64,000 bases of DNA, taken from positions 40,564-104,563 of the forward strand of contig NZ_JBQCFP010000099.1 of NCBI RefSeq assembly GCF_051958935.1, given 5' to 3'. The position numbers and the translations under genes were made by a program. Below, piece after piece: positions 9,664 to 18,602 of this stretch. Under the pieces are notes generated by a model, which worked only from the letters and a program-made list of their open reading frames with translations, was not told the origin of the DNA and ran no database searches. Source of the DNA: Dokdonella_A sp051958935. Its GTDB lineage: Bacteria; Pseudomonadota; Gammaproteobacteria; Xanthomonadales; Rhodanobacteraceae. Positions within the stretch are counted from its first letter, which is position 1. Each line of letters begins with the position of its first letter.

Positions 9664-9849
9664 TCAGTGGACGATCCTGAGCAGGATCAGTCCGACCACG
9701 ATCATGCCGCCGCCGTACAGGCGCAGGCGGCGCGGCTCGATCTGCTGCAACTGCTCGGCCATCCGCTTCCACGCCGCGGGTGCCGCGAACAGGAACAGGC
9801 CCTCGAGCACGAGCACGAGGCAGAGCGCGCTCGCGAGCGCCTCTCCCAT
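9664..9849 (-). CDS. DUF2065 (YjeT-like) small membrane protein
   Basis: The 61-residue product has two predicted membrane helices (LCLVLVLEGLFLFAAP and LYGGGMIVVGLILLRIV) joined by a basic loop with RMAEQLQQIEPRRLRLYG, the pattern of the DUF2065/YjeT family. Function is unknown. It starts four bases after the hflC stop, in the position YjeT occupies between hflC and purA in many gammaproteobacteria, so position and topology both support the call. Confidence 0.85.
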   Translation of the reverse strand: MGEALASALCLVLVLEGLFLFAAPAAWKRMAEQLQQIEPRRLRLYGGGMIVVGLILLRIVH

Positions 9850-9853
9850 GCGA

Positions 9854-10714
9854 CTACTTGCTTTCCTGCAGGTAGTGCAGGAACTCGGATTTCGAATCGA
9901 GCACGAGCGTGCCGGGCGAGCCGCCGATCGCTTCCTTGTACGCCTCGAGGCTGCGGTAGAACGCGTAGAACTCCGGATCCCGCCCGTAGGCGCCGGCATA
10001 GATCTGCGCGGCCGCGGCATCGCCCTCGCCGCGTGTCTTCTGCGCGTCGCGGTAGGCCTCGGCGTTGATCACCTGCACCTGGCGCGCCGCATCGGCCTTG
10101 ATCCCGCGTGACGCCTCTTCGCCTTCGGCACGCAGCTGGCTCGCGACCTTCTTGCGCTCCGAGCGCATGCGTTCGTAGACCGAGCCGATCACGGTGCCGT
10201 CCTCGGGCAGGTCGATGCGCTTGATGCGCAGGTCGAGCACGTCGATGCCGAACCCCTGCGTCTTGCCATTGGCGTCGGAGACGAGGTGCTGGGTCACGTC
10301 GGCGCGCCCGCCGGAGACGAGTTCCTGCAGCGTGCGCGAGTTGACTGCGGTGCGCAGGCCTTCCTTGACGATCGGCTCGACCAGGCGCTTCGCATTGCTC
10401 TCGTCTCCGGCGACGGCGACGAAGAACTTCGCCGGATCGGAAATGCGCCACTTCACGAAGAAGTCGATGTTGACGTCCTTCTTCTCGGAGGTGAGATAGC
10501 GCTCGGGCGCCGAATCGAGCGTGAGTACGCGCTTGTCGAAATGCTTCACCTGCTGCACGAGCGGGATGCGGAAATGCAGGCCCGGCTCGTAGCCGGTATG
10601 GGCGATGCGCCCGAACTGCAGCAGGATCGCGGTCTGGCCTTCCCTGACCACGAACATCGAATTGGCGGCGATGAGCAGCGCGACGAGCAGCGCGATGACC
10701 GGTGCTGTACGCAT
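9854..10714 (-). CDS. hflC: FtsH protease modulator HflC
   Basis: The 286-residue SPFH/prohibitin-fold protein is anchored by an N-terminal membrane helix (about 5-22) with its bulk in the periplasm. It forms a large cage with HflK around the AAA protease FtsH. Family features include SMFVVREGQTAILLQFGRI after the anchor, GLHFRIPLVQQV, and the late coiled coil with EAYRDAQKTRGEGDAAAAQI. The ATG overlaps the hflK stop by one base (TGATG), so the two are translationally coupled, fitting their heteromeric complex. Confidence 0.97.
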   Translation of the reverse strand: MRTAPVIALLVALLIAANSMFVVREGQTAILLQFGRIAHTGYEPGLHFRIPLVQQVKHFDKRVLTLDSAPERYLTSEKKDVNIDFFVKWRISDPAKFFVAVAGDESNAKRLVEPIVKEGLRTAVNSRTLQELVSGGRADVTQHLVSDANGKTQGFGIDVLDLRIKRIDLPEDGTVIGSVYERMRSERKKVASQLRAEGEEASRGIKADAARQVQVINAEAYRDAQKTRGEGDAAAAQIYAGAYGRDPEFYAFYRSLEAYKEAIGGSPGTLVLDSKSEFLHYLQESK

Positions 10715-11757
10715 CAGCGGGCTCCCTTGCCCGAATCGGGCGTGATCACGGTCGCCGCAGGCACACGCGCGTCGGGCGCACCGGGCAGGTTCAGGATGTT
10801 CTTGCCGGACGTGAGGTCGATGACCCTGGTCGCGTTGCCGACGACCTGCTCCATCGTCTCGACGTAGAGGCGCTTGCGCGTGACTTCGGGTGCCGCCTTG
10901 TATTGCGACTCGATGAGATTGAAACGCTGCGCGTCGCCTTCGGCGCGCGCGATGACCTTGCTCTTGTAGCCCTCCGCTTCCGCCCGCACCGCGGCGGCAT
11001 CGCCACGCGCCTCCGGCACCACCTGGCTCGCGTACGCCTTCGCTTCCTCCTCCGCACGCTGCTTGTCCTGCAGTGCGCGGTTGGCGTCGTCGAACGCGTC
11101 CTTGACGTCCTGGGGCGGACGCACGTTCTGGAAATTGAGTTCGCTGATCGACAGGCCCGCCTTGTACTGGTCGAGGTTCGCCTGCAACAGCTGCTTGGCC
11201 TGCACCATGAGCTCGCTGCGCTGGCCGGACAGGATCGTGTCCATGTCGCTGCCGCCGATCACGGTGCGCACCGCGCTTTCCGCGGCCTGGCCGAGCGTGG
11301 CGTCCGGCTCGCGCACGCCGAACAGGAACAGCTGCGGATCGCTGATGCGGTACTGCACGTTGAAGTCGACCAGCACGATGTTCTCGTCCTTGGTCAGCAT
11401 GCGCACCTGGTCGTTCGTCTGCAGGGTCTTGCCGACCGGCACCGGCACGACCGTCTCGACCGGTCGCGGGAACTTGAAGTTGATGCCCGGCGTCATCAGG
11501 CGCGAAAACCGCCCGAAGCGCAGCACCACGCCGGTGTCGCTCGCGTTGACGCGCACCATGCTGTCCCATGCGCACCAGGCGATGAATGCGCCGAACAGCG
11601 CGACCGCGATGCCGCCGCCACCGCCGCCGAAGAGGCGATTGAAGAAATCCCGCACGCGGCGCGCGACGGCATCGAAATCCGGAGACGGACCATGGCTGCC
11701 GCCGCCGTCCTTCCATGGATCGCGCTGCTTGCCGCTGCCGGGTTCATTCCATGCCAT
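10714..11757 (-). CDS. hflK: FtsH protease modulator HflK
   Basis: The 347-residue partner of HflC has a Gly-rich, charged cytosolic N terminus (MAWNEPGSGKQRDPWKDGGG), one membrane helix near 49-67, and an SPFH domain with FGRFSRLMTPGINFKFPRPVE and YRISDPQLFLF. A long Ala/Glu/Arg-rich coiled coil follows, then LYVETMEQVVGNATRVIDL near the C terminus. Length and motifs are as usual for HflK. It lies directly upstream of hflC with a one-base stop/start overlap and downstream of hflX in the conserved cluster. Confidence 0.97.
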   Translation of the reverse strand: MAWNEPGSGKQRDPWKDGGGSHGPSPDFDAVARRVRDFFNRLFGGGGGGIAVALFGAFIAWCAWDSMVRVNASDTGVVLRFGRFSRLMTPGINFKFPRPVETVVPVPVGKTLQTNDQVRMLTKDENIVLVDFNVQYRISDPQLFLFGVREPDATLGQAAESAVRTVIGGSDMDTILSGQRSELMVQAKQLLQANLDQYKAGLSISELNFQNVRPPQDVKDAFDDANRALQDKQRAEEEAKAYASQVVPEARGDAAAVRAEAEGYKSKVIARAEGDAQRFNLIESQYKAAPEVTRKRLYVETMEQVVGNATRVIDLTSGKNILNLPGAPDARVPAATVITPDSGKGAR

Positions 11758-11894
11758 CGCTCTTTACCTCGCTGCAGGACGCAGGCGCCAGGATCTTCGT
11801 GGAAGCGCGGCCGGATGCAGCCGCTGCGAATGCGTTCGACCGGACCGCGCGGGATCGACATCGCGAGCCGAACCGCGATCGCCGACGTCGAACG

Positions 11895-13400
11895 TCATGG
11901 ACGATCGCGCGAGTCGGACCGTGCCGTCGGGCGATTGTAGGTAGCGCCTTCCGCGGCGGCAAGCAAGCGCGCGCGCAACCAGTCGCCGTCGCCGCCGGGC
12001 AGGCCGAACAGCGGTTCGACCAGTGCGCGTGGCGCGTCGATATGGATGTGCCAGCCATCCTCGTCGGTGCGCTCCGCGGCGACGAGGCCCTGCGCATGCA
12101 GGCGGGCGCGCAGGCGGCCCGCGTCGCTCGGCAGCAGCAAGTCCGCGCGCACGCGCTCATCGCCGAGGCGCGTGCCGATCGCCCGCAGCAGTCCGTCGAT
12201 GCCCGCACCGCCGACCGCCGACACCCATGCGCGCGGCAATTCGCCGCCCTCGAGGTAGTCGACGCGACCCGCGCTCACCAGCGATGCGGCATGCGCGCGT
12301 TCCGCAGCAGCCTCCTGCGGTTCGCCGTCGGCTGCCGCGCCATCCAGCAGGTCGATCTTGTTGTAGACGAGGATCTGCGGCAGCTCGTCGGCGCCGATCT
12401 CCTTCAGTACGCGCTCGACGTCCAGGATGCGCTCGTCGCGTTCCGGATCGGATGCGTCGACGACGTGGAGGAGCAGGTCGGCATCGCGCGCTTCGGCGAG
12501 CGTCGAGCGGAACGCGGCGACGAGGTCGTGCGGCAGGTCGCGGATGAAACCGACCGTGTCGGCGAGCACGACCGGGCCGCAGTCGAGCCCGTCCAGACGG
12601 CGCAGGGTCGGGTCAAGCGTCGCGAACAGCTGGTTCGCGGCATACACCGACGAACCCGTGAGCGCGTTGAAGAGGGTCGACTTGCCGGCGTTCGTGTAGC
12701 CGACGAGGGCGACCACCGGCAGCTCGTTGCGCTGGCGCGAGCGGCGCGCGGTGGCGCGCTGCGTCTCGACCTTCTCCATGCGCTTCTGCAGTTGCTTGAC
12801 GCGTTCGCCGAGCAGGCGGCGGTCGAGTTCGAGCTGCGTTTCGCCCGGGCCGCGCAAGCCGATCGCACCGCCGCGCTGGCGCTCGAGGTGGGTCCAGCCG
12901 CGCACGAGGCGCGTGGACATGTGCTTGAGCTGGGCGAGTTCGACCTGCAACTTGCCTTCGTGCGAACGCGCGCGCTGCGCGAAGATGTCGAGGATGAGGC
13001 CGGTACGGTCGACCACGCGGCACTCGGTGAGCTTCTCGAGGTTGCGCTCCTGCACCGGGCTGAGTGCGTGGTTGACGAGGATGATGTCCGCGTCGAGCGA
13101 GCGCTTGTGGTCGCGCAGCTCCTCGGCCTTGCCGGTGCCGACGAAATAGCGCGGATTGGGCCGCTCGACGCGCGCGGTCAGGCTGCCGACGACGGTGGCG
13201 CCGGCGGAGCGGGCGAGTTCGGAGAATTCGTCGAGCGCGAGCGGATCGGCGCGCCCGGGTGCCTGCGGCTGCAGCAGCAGCGCGCGTTCGCCTTTTCTGG
13301 ATCGTTCGAACAGCGGAGTGACCTCGCGAAACGGGGCGGTCGGGATTCCGGCGTCGGGCCCGTCACGAACCCGGGCAACGAAGGCACGGACCGCCGGCAC
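11895..13400 (-). CDS. hflX: Ribosome-associated GTPase HflX
   Basis: HflX binds the 50S subunit and splits stalled ribosomes under stress. The protein has the family N-terminal domain (ERPNPRYFVGTGKAEEL, GPGETQLELDRRL) and then a G domain with G1 GYTNAGKS, G3 DTVGF and G4 NKID, and a C-terminal extension. The boundary given uses GTG 13400, whose ribosome site is poorly spaced. Homology to other HflX proteins appears to begin only at residue 30 (LFERSRKGERALLLQ), where a CTG codon at 13313 follows a well-placed GAGG, so the true start may be there. It sits between hfq and hflK. Confidence 0.95.
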   Translation of the reverse strand: MPAVRAFVARVRDGPDAGIPTAPFREVTPLFERSRKGERALLLQPQAPGRADPLALDEFSELARSAGATVVGSLTARVERPNPRYFVGTGKAEELRDHKRSLDADIILVNHALSPVQERNLEKLTECRVVDRTGLILDIFAQRARSHEGKLQVELAQLKHMSTRLVRGWTHLERQRGGAIGLRGPGETQLELDRRLLGERVKQLQKRMEKVETQRATARRSRQRNELPVVALVGYTNAGKSTLFNALTGSSVYAANQLFATLDPTLRRLDGLDCGPVVLADTVGFIRDLPHDLVAAFRSTLAEARDADLLLHVVDASDPERDERILDVERVLKEIGADELPQILVYNKIDLLDGAAADGEPQEAAAERAHAASLVSAGRVDYLEGGELPRAWVSAVGGAGIDGLLRAIGTRLGDERVRADLLLPSDAGRLRARLHAQGLVAAERTDEDGWHIHIDAPRALVEPLFGLPGGDGDWLRARLLAAAEGATYNRPTARSDSRDRP

Positions 13401-13486
13401 CGCCTTCGCAGCGCCAGGCCCGTCGCCATCCGCGCCGGCAGATGCCCTGGATGCGGTCGCGGATGCGCCGCTTCAAGGGCCGCCGC

Positions 13487-13768
13487 TCACGCGCCTTCGT
13501 TTTCCTCGTGCGCCTCCGGCGCCGGTGCCGCGTGCGTGGCGTGCCCTTCCGCGCCACCGACGCGCACGTTGCGCGACGGCACGACGGTCGAGATCGCGTG
13601 CTTGTAGACCATCTGGCTCACGGTGTTGCGCAACAGGACGACGAACTGGTCGAACGATTCGACCGTCCCCTGCAGCTTGATGCCGTTGACGAGATAGATG
13701 GAAACGGGGATGCGCTCGCGGCGCAACGCGTTCAGAAACGGATCCTGCAAGGACTGCCCCTTGGACAT
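13487..13768 (-). CDS. hfq: RNA chaperone Hfq
   Basis: This Sm-fold hexameric RNA chaperone pairs small RNAs with mRNAs. The 93-residue product has Sm1 (LQDPFLNALRRERIPVSIYLVNGIKLQG) and Sm2 (VSQMVYKHAISTVVPSR) intact, including the distal and proximal RNA-binding residues. It has a short acidic Ala/Pro/Glu tail ending HEENEGA. ATG 13768 follows a GGAGAAGAAG ribosome site. It lies between miaA and hflX in the standard order; about 150 bp separate it from miaA, enough for a promoter of its own. Confidence 0.98.
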   Translation of the reverse strand: MSKGQSLQDPFLNALRRERIPVSIYLVNGIKLQGTVESFDQFVVLLRNTVSQMVYKHAISTVVPSRNVRVGGAEGHATHAAPAPEAHEENEGA

Positions 13769-13916
13769 GGTCTTCTTCTCCTGCACCGAGAACCCCGAAC
13801 CGGCAAAAGGTCGTGTGACGGCTACCCCAACCGCGCGTCACGTCCGATTCAACCCGCATTCAGTTTCGGGCATCTTAACGATTTGTTCCCACAAAAGAAA
13901 ACGACGCCGTCCACAT

Positions 13917-14876
13917 TTATGCGCGATGGCCCGCGCGAAGGCCGAACATCTTCACCGCCCGCCGCACATCGTCGGCCAACGCGCTGCCATCCGGGTCGAA
14001 CCAGCGCGCATCGAGTTCGCTGCGCAGCCATGTAATTTGACGTTTGGCGAGTTGGCGGGTGGCGAATACGGCCTGGTCGCGGAACGTCGCCGCGTCCACC
14101 TCGCCGGCGAGGTACGGCCACGCCTGGCGATAACCGACCGCGCGCATCGCCGGCAAGTCCGGGTGAAAGGCCGGGTCGGCGCGCAGGCGGTGCGCTTCGT
14201 CGAGAAAGCCCGCAGCGAGCATCGCGTCGAAGCGTCGTGCGATGCGTTCGTGCAGCGGTGCGCGCTCGCGCGGCACCAGCGCCATTTTGAGCACGCGCCA
14301 CGGCAGTCGCTCACGCGGGCCTTCCTGCTGGGCCGACAACGGTCGCCCGCTGAGTTCGATCACTTCGAGTGCACGCTGTATGCGCTGCGCGTCGCCGGGA
14401 CGGATCCGCTCGGCTGCGATCGGATCGAGTCGGCCCAGCCGCTCGTGCAGGGCCGCCCAGCCGATCGCGCGCGCCTCGTCCGCGAGGCGGCGACGTATCC
14501 CGGGATCGGCGTCCGGCAGCGCCGACAGCCCATGCTCGAGCGCGCGGAAGTAGAGGCCGGTGCCGCCGACTAACAGCGGGACGCGGCCTGCCCGAGTGAT
14601 CTCGTGCATCGCCGCGAGCGCATCGGTGCGGAAATCCGCGGCGGAGTACGCCTGCGCCGGATCGCGGATGTCGACGAGCCGGTGCGGATGGCGCGCGAGC
14701 GTCGCCGCGTCGGGCTTGGCGGCGCCGATGTCGAGACCGCGATAGACGAGCGCGGAGTCGACGCTCACGAGGTCGAGATCGAAATGCTCGGCGAGCGCGC
14801 AGGCGAGCGCTGTCTTGCCGCTCGCGGTCGGGCCCATGAGGAAGATCGCTGCCGGGCGTTGGTCCGTTCGATTCAT
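13917..14876 (-). CDS. miaA: tRNA dimethylallyltransferase MiaA
   Basis: The enzyme transfers a dimethylallyl group from DMAPP to N6 of A37 in tRNAs that read UNN codons. The 319-residue protein has the P-loop GPTASGKT at 15-22, DSALVYRGLDIGAAKP (about 40-55), and the substrate motif LLVGGTGLYFRAL. AVGYRQAWPYLAGEV and TRQLAKRQITWLR lie near the C terminus. Length is normal. It is the first gene of the miaA-hfq-hfl cluster. The mutL and amiB genes that often precede it are not in this window; a response regulator lies upstream instead. Confidence 0.98.
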   Translation of the reverse strand: MNRTDQRPAAIFLMGPTASGKTALACALAEHFDLDLVSVDSALVYRGLDIGAAKPDAATLARHPHRLVDIRDPAQAYSAADFRTDALAAMHEITRAGRVPLLVGGTGLYFRALEHGLSALPDADPGIRRRLADEARAIGWAALHERLGRLDPIAAERIRPGDAQRIQRALEVIELSGRPLSAQQEGPRERLPWRVLKMALVPRERAPLHERIARRFDAMLAAGFLDEAHRLRADPAFHPDLPAMRAVGYRQAWPYLAGEVDAATFRDQAVFATRQLAKRQITWLRSELDARWFDPDGSALADDVRRAVKMFGLRAGHRA

Positions 14877-14933
14877 GCCGCGCGCATGGTGCCATCGCCG
14901 CGGCGTTCGTGCGCGGGTATCGCGTGCCGGATG

Positions 14934-15458
14934 TCAGGACTCCGACGCCGCGCTCTGCGCGGAGGCGTGCATGTAGTGGCGGCGCGGCAACAACGACACG
15001 TCGAGCAGGTTCTCGATGCGCATGAACACTTCCGAGCGCGAGAACGGCTTCTTCATGAAATCGTCGGCGCCGATGCGCTGCGCATAGAACTGTTCGGTCG
15101 CCTGCTCGTTGCCGCTCATCATGATGATCGGTATGTCTCGCGTGGCCGGCTGCCGGCGCAACTGGCGTAGCGCGGCGAAGCCGCTCATGCCGGGCAGCAC
15201 GATGTCGAGGAAGACGAGGTCGGGGCGCTCGGCCAGCGCGAGTTCGATACCCTTCTCCGCATCGAACGCCTCGAGCACGACGTAGCCGTTCTGCCGCAGC
15301 ATGCGTCCGAGCAGGGTCACGACCGTGGTCGAATCGTCGACGACGAGCACGCGCATGCCGCCGCGCGCATTCAGGCGCGGACCCGCACGGCGCTGCGGCG
15401 GCGCGCGCTCGCTACCGCCTGCGCCGAATAGACGCTTCACAAAACCGAGAATATCCAT
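14934..15458 (-). CDS. Single-domain response regulator (PilG/PilH-like)
   Basis: The 174-residue product is a receiver domain (about 35-155) with D41/D42, phospho-acceptor D85 in LVFLDIVLPGMSG and K137 in FMKKPFSR. It is preceded by a basic 34-residue lead (MDILGFVKRLFG) and has no output domain. Such proteins act by protein contact, as PilG, PilH and CheY do. The PilG/PilH comparison rests on receiver sequence and overall form only; no pil genes are nearby. ATG 15458 is the only sensible start. It is codirectional with miaA and ends 57 bp before it. Confidence 0.85.
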   Translation of the reverse strand: MDILGFVKRLFGAGGSERAPPQRRAGPRLNARGGMRVLVVDDSTTVVTLLGRMLRQNGYVVLEAFDAEKGIELALAERPDLVFLDIVLPGMSGFAALRQLRRQPATRDIPIIMMSGNEQATEQFYAQRIGADDFMKKPFSRSEVFMRIENLLDVSLLPRRHYMHASAQSAASES

Positions 15459-15572
15459 CGACCCCCCGTCGATTCCCCCCTATGCCACTTGCATGACACA
15501 GGCCTTTAGTGTCCGCGCAATGCCGGGGACGCACAAGCCGACCCGTTCTCATTTGTCCCGCCACGGGGCCGC

Positions 15573-15604
15573 TTGACCCCGGACTCGGGTCCAGGGTTTA
15601 CCCT
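15573..15604 (+). promoter_or_regulatory. MerR-type promoter with 20-bp spacer and palindromic operator
   Basis: A -35 TTGACC (15573-15578) and a -10 TACCCT (15599-15604) are 20 bp apart, the over-long spacing typical of MerR-activated promoters. The spacer carries an inverted repeat, ACCCCGGAC and GTCCAGGGT around TCGG (15576-15597). Transcription would begin close to 15611, at or just before the regulator's first ATG, so regulator and ATPase would be co-expressed and autoregulated. Confidence 0.75.
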
Positions 15605-15611
15605 GACCCGC

Positions 15612-16037
15612 ATGAACGCCCGCCATCACGCCTCCATGACCATCGGCCAGCTCGCGGCCTGCGCCGGCGTCGGCGCCGACACGGTGCGCTACTACGAGCG
15701 CGAGGGCCTGATGCCGACCCCGCGCCGCAGTGAAAGCGGTTACAGGCGTTACGACGCCGCGAGCGCCACACGCCTGCGCTTCATCCGCCGCGCGCGCGAT
15801 CTCGGCTTCAGCCTCGACGACGTGCGTGAGCTGCTCGCCCTTTCCGCCGATGGCGGGCATGGCACGCAGGGCGTGCGCGCGCGTGCCGAGGCGCGCCTGG
15901 CCGACATCGAGCGGCGCATCGCCGAACTGCGCCGCGTGCAGCGTGGCCTCCGGATCCTCGTCGACGCCTGCCCCGGGCACGGCCCGCTCGATGCCTGTCC
16001 GATTCTCGCCGCGCTGGGCGGCAAGGAAGGCCCATGA
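15612..16037 (+). CDS. MerR-family metal-responsive regulator (CueR-like)
   Basis: The N-terminal winged helix (MTIGQLAACAGVGADTVRYYEREGL and SGYRRYDAASATRLRFI) and the dimerisation helix lead to a metal loop with two cysteines, ACPGHGPLDACPIL. CueR has a CPG...CPI loop too, with one fewer residue between cysteines. The helix position that is Ser in CueR and Cys in regulators of divalent metals appears to be Thr here, favouring a monovalent ion (Cu+ or Ag+); this is inference. ATG 15612 coincides with the predicted transcription start and would be leaderless; ATG 15636 is an equally reasonable start and gives 133 residues. The stop overlaps the ATPase start (ATGA). Confidence 0.88.
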   Translation: MNARHHASMTIGQLAACAGVGADTVRYYEREGLMPTPRRSESGYRRYDAASATRLRFIRRARDLGFSLDDVRELLALSADGGHGTQGVRARAEARLADIERRIAELRRVQRGLRILVDACPGHGPLDACPILAALGGKEGP

Positions 16038-18436
16038 AACCGTCGTCGCCGTCGCCGTCGCCCGCGCATCGACACGCGCATTCCGAACCCGGCCCGAAAC
16101 CCGGGCACGCGTGCTGCGCGCAACGCGCGGACGATGCACTTGCCGCCAAGCCCGTTGCACGCGATCCCGTGTGCGGCATGCAGGTCGATCCGGGCGCGAC
16201 GCCTCATCACGCCGTGCACGACGGGACGACATGGCACTTCTGCTCCGCGCGCTGCCGCGAACGCTTCGTCGCCGACCCCGGCACCTATATCGGCATGAAA
16301 GCCGCCCCACCGCCGGCGCCGGCGACGGCGATGGCGGATGCGGTTTACACGTGTCCGATGCATCCCGAGGTTCGCCAACAGGGGCCTGGCACCTGCCCGA
16401 TCTGCGGGATGGCGCTCGAGCCGGAGATGCCGAGCCTCGACGACGGCGGGGATCCGGAGCTGCGCGACTTCTCGCGGCGCTTCTTCCTCAGCCTGCCGTT
16501 CACGCTCGCGACCTTCGTGCTCGCGATGGGCGCAGGCCACGCATGGCTGCCGTCGGCGGCGTGGCGCAGTGCGATCGAATGGGCCCTCGCGACGCCGGTC
16601 GTGCTCTGGGCCGGTTGGCCGTTCCTCGTACGCTGCGTGCAGTCGATCCGCACCGGGCATCCGAACATGTGGACGCTGATCGGCATCGGCGTCGCCGCGG
16701 CCTGGGGGTACAGCGTCGTGGTGCTGCTCGCGCCGGGGCTGTTTCCCGCGTCGTTCCACGAACACGGTCGTGTCGGCGTCTATTTCGTAGCGGCGGCGAT
16801 GATCGTTTCGCTGACGTTGCTCGGCCAGTTGCTGGAGCTCCGCGCACGCTCGCACACTTCGGCGGCGATCAAGGCGCTGCTCGGCCTTTCGCCGAAGACT
16901 GCGCGCCGGCTGCGCGAAGACGGCAGCGAGGAAGACGTGCCGATCGCCGACATCGCGGTCGGCGACCGCGTGCGCGTGCGGCCGGGCGAGAAGGTCGCGG
17001 TCGACGGCGAGGTGGTCGAAGGCCGCTCCGCCATTGACGAATCGATGCTGACCGGTGAACCGCTGCCGGTGGAGAAGGAGCCGGGCGCGACCGTGATCGG
17101 CGCGACGCAGAACACCAGCGGCAGCCTCGTCGTGCGCGCGACGCGCATCGGCGCCGACAGCGTGCTCGCGCAGATCGTGCAGCTCGTCGCGCAGGCGCAG
17201 CGCACGCGCGCGCCGATCCAGCGCCTCGCGGACCGCGTCGCGGCAGGTTTCGTGCTCGCGGTGCTCGGCGTGGCGCTCGTCACCTTCTTCGCCTGGGGCC
17301 TGGCAGGCCCCGCGCCGTCATGGACCTGGGCGGTACTCAATGCGGTGTCCGTACTCATCATCGCCTGCCCCTGCGCACTCGGCCTCGCCACGCCGATGTC
17401 CGTGATGGTCGCGAGCGGGCGGGCCGCGCGCGCGGGCGTGCTGTTCCGCGATGCGGCGGCGATCGAGACGCTGCGCCGCATCGACACCCTCGTCGTCGAC
17501 AAGACCGGCACGCTCACCGAAGGACGCCCGCGTTTTCGTGAAATCGTGCCCGCGCCGGGCTGGACAGGCGACGAGGTGCTGCGCATCGCCGCGAGCCTCG
17601 ACCAAGGCAGCGAGCACCCGCTCGCGGCGGCGCTCGTCGCCGAGGCGCGCGCACGGGCGCTGCCGCTCGAAACCGCGGCGGATTTCGAATCGACCGCCGG
17701 CATCGGCGTACGCGGCCGCATCGGCGGAAAGGACGTCGCGCTCGGCAACGCCGCACTCGCACGCGGCTTCGGCGTCGCGTCGTCGCCGCTGGCCGCGCGC
17801 GCCGAGGCGCTGCGCGCGGAGGGCGCGAGCGTCATGCACCTCCTCGTCGAAGGCGGCCTGGCCGGCCTCCTCGCGGTCGCCGATCCGATCAAGGCATCCA
17901 CGCCGGCGGCGATCCGGACGCTGCGCGAAGGCGGCATGCACATCGTGATGGCGAGCGGCGACGGCGTCGCCACCGCGGCCGCGATCGCACGCGGGCTCGG
18001 CATCGACGAGGTGCACGGCGACCTGCGCCCGGAGGACAAGGTCACGCTCGTGCAGCAGCTGCGCGAGCAAGGACGTCGCGTCGCGATGGCCGGCGACGGC
18101 ATCAATGATGCGCCGGCGCTCGCTGCGGCCGACGTCGGCATCGCGATGGGCAGCGGCACCGACGTCGCCATCTCCAGCGCGCAGGTGACGCTCGTGCGCG
18201 GCGATCTCGGCGGCATCGTGCGCGCCCGCTCGATCTCGCGCGCGGCGGTCGCCAACATGCGCCAGAACCTCGTGTTCGCACTGCTCTACAACGCCGCGGG
18301 CGTGCCCCTCGCGGCCGGCGCGTTGTACCCCGCCTTCGGCATCGTGCTGTCGCCGATGGTCGCGGCCGCGGCGATGAGCCTGTCGTCGGTGTCGGTGGTC
18401 GCGAACGCGCTGCGCCTGCGCAACGCCCGGGTGTGA
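16034..18436 (+). CDS. Copper-type P1B-ATPase with YHS and heavy-metal-binding domains
   Basis: The 800-residue efflux pump starts with a His/Cys-rich tail, a YHS domain (DPVCGMQVDPG and HFCSARCRERF, about 43-85) and a metal-binding module (YTCPMHPEVRQQGPGTCPICGM, split here only by position, about 109-130). The membrane part carries the P1B signature CPC at 445-447. The phosphorylation site is D489 in DKTGT, with TGEP in the actuator and GDGIND in the hinge. CPC plus these N-terminal modules points to Cu+/Ag+ export from cytosol to periplasm. It overlaps the MerR gene by four bases and is presumably induced by it. Confidence 0.93.
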   Translation: MKPSSPSPSPAHRHAHSEPGPKPGHACCAQRADDALAAKPVARDPVCGMQVDPGATPHHAVHDGTTWHFCSARCRERFVADPGTYIGMKAAPPPAPATAMADAVYTCPMHPEVRQQGPGTCPICGMALEPEMPSLDDGGDPELRDFSRRFFLSLPFTLATFVLAMGAGHAWLPSAAWRSAIEWALATPVVLWAGWPFLVRCVQSIRTGHPNMWTLIGIGVAAAWGYSVVVLLAPGLFPASFHEHGRVGVYFVAAAMIVSLTLLGQLLELRARSHTSAAIKALLGLSPKTARRLREDGSEEDVPIADIAVGDRVRVRPGEKVAVDGEVVEGRSAIDESMLTGEPLPVEKEPGATVIGATQNTSGSLVVRATRIGADSVLAQIVQLVAQAQRTRAPIQRLADRVAAGFVLAVLGVALVTFFAWGLAGPAPSWTWAVLNAVSVLIIACPCALGLATPMSVMVASGRAARAGVLFRDAAAIETLRRIDTLVVDKTGTLTEGRPRFREIVPAPGWTGDEVLRIAASLDQGSEHPLAAALVAEARARALPLETAADFESTAGIGVRGRIGGKDVALGNAALARGFGVASSPLAARAEALRAEGASVMHLLVEGGLAGLLAVADPIKASTPAAIRTLREGGMHIVMASGDGVATAAAIARGLGIDEVHGDLRPEDKVTLVQQLREQGRRVAMAGDGINDAPALAAADVGIAMGSGTDVAISSAQVTLVRGDLGGIVRARSISRAAVANMRQNLVFALLYNAAGVPLAAGALYPAFGIVLSPMVAAAAMSLSSVSVVANALRLRNARV

Positions 18437-18558
18437 GGCGACGCCGCAACCGGTCATCGACACGCGTTTGCGGGGGGGCCCGCCGGACCATCCGGCGGCG
18501 AATCGAACGGCATCGCGGTTTCGTGCGCCGCCGCTGCGCGGCGCGCGCGCGCAGGACG

Positions 18559-18564
18559 TATAAT
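18559..18564 (+). promoter_or_regulatory. Probable -10 box for tdh
   Basis: A consensus TATAAT stands out in a GC-rich gap 39 bases before the tdh start. No clear -35 hexamer is seen at the expected distance, where the sequence is a GC repeat. The predicted leader would be about 33 bases. Confidence 0.5.
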
Positions 18565-18602
18565 TCCGCGGTTCGCCTACCCGCACCGAGCGAGTTACCT
18601 CC

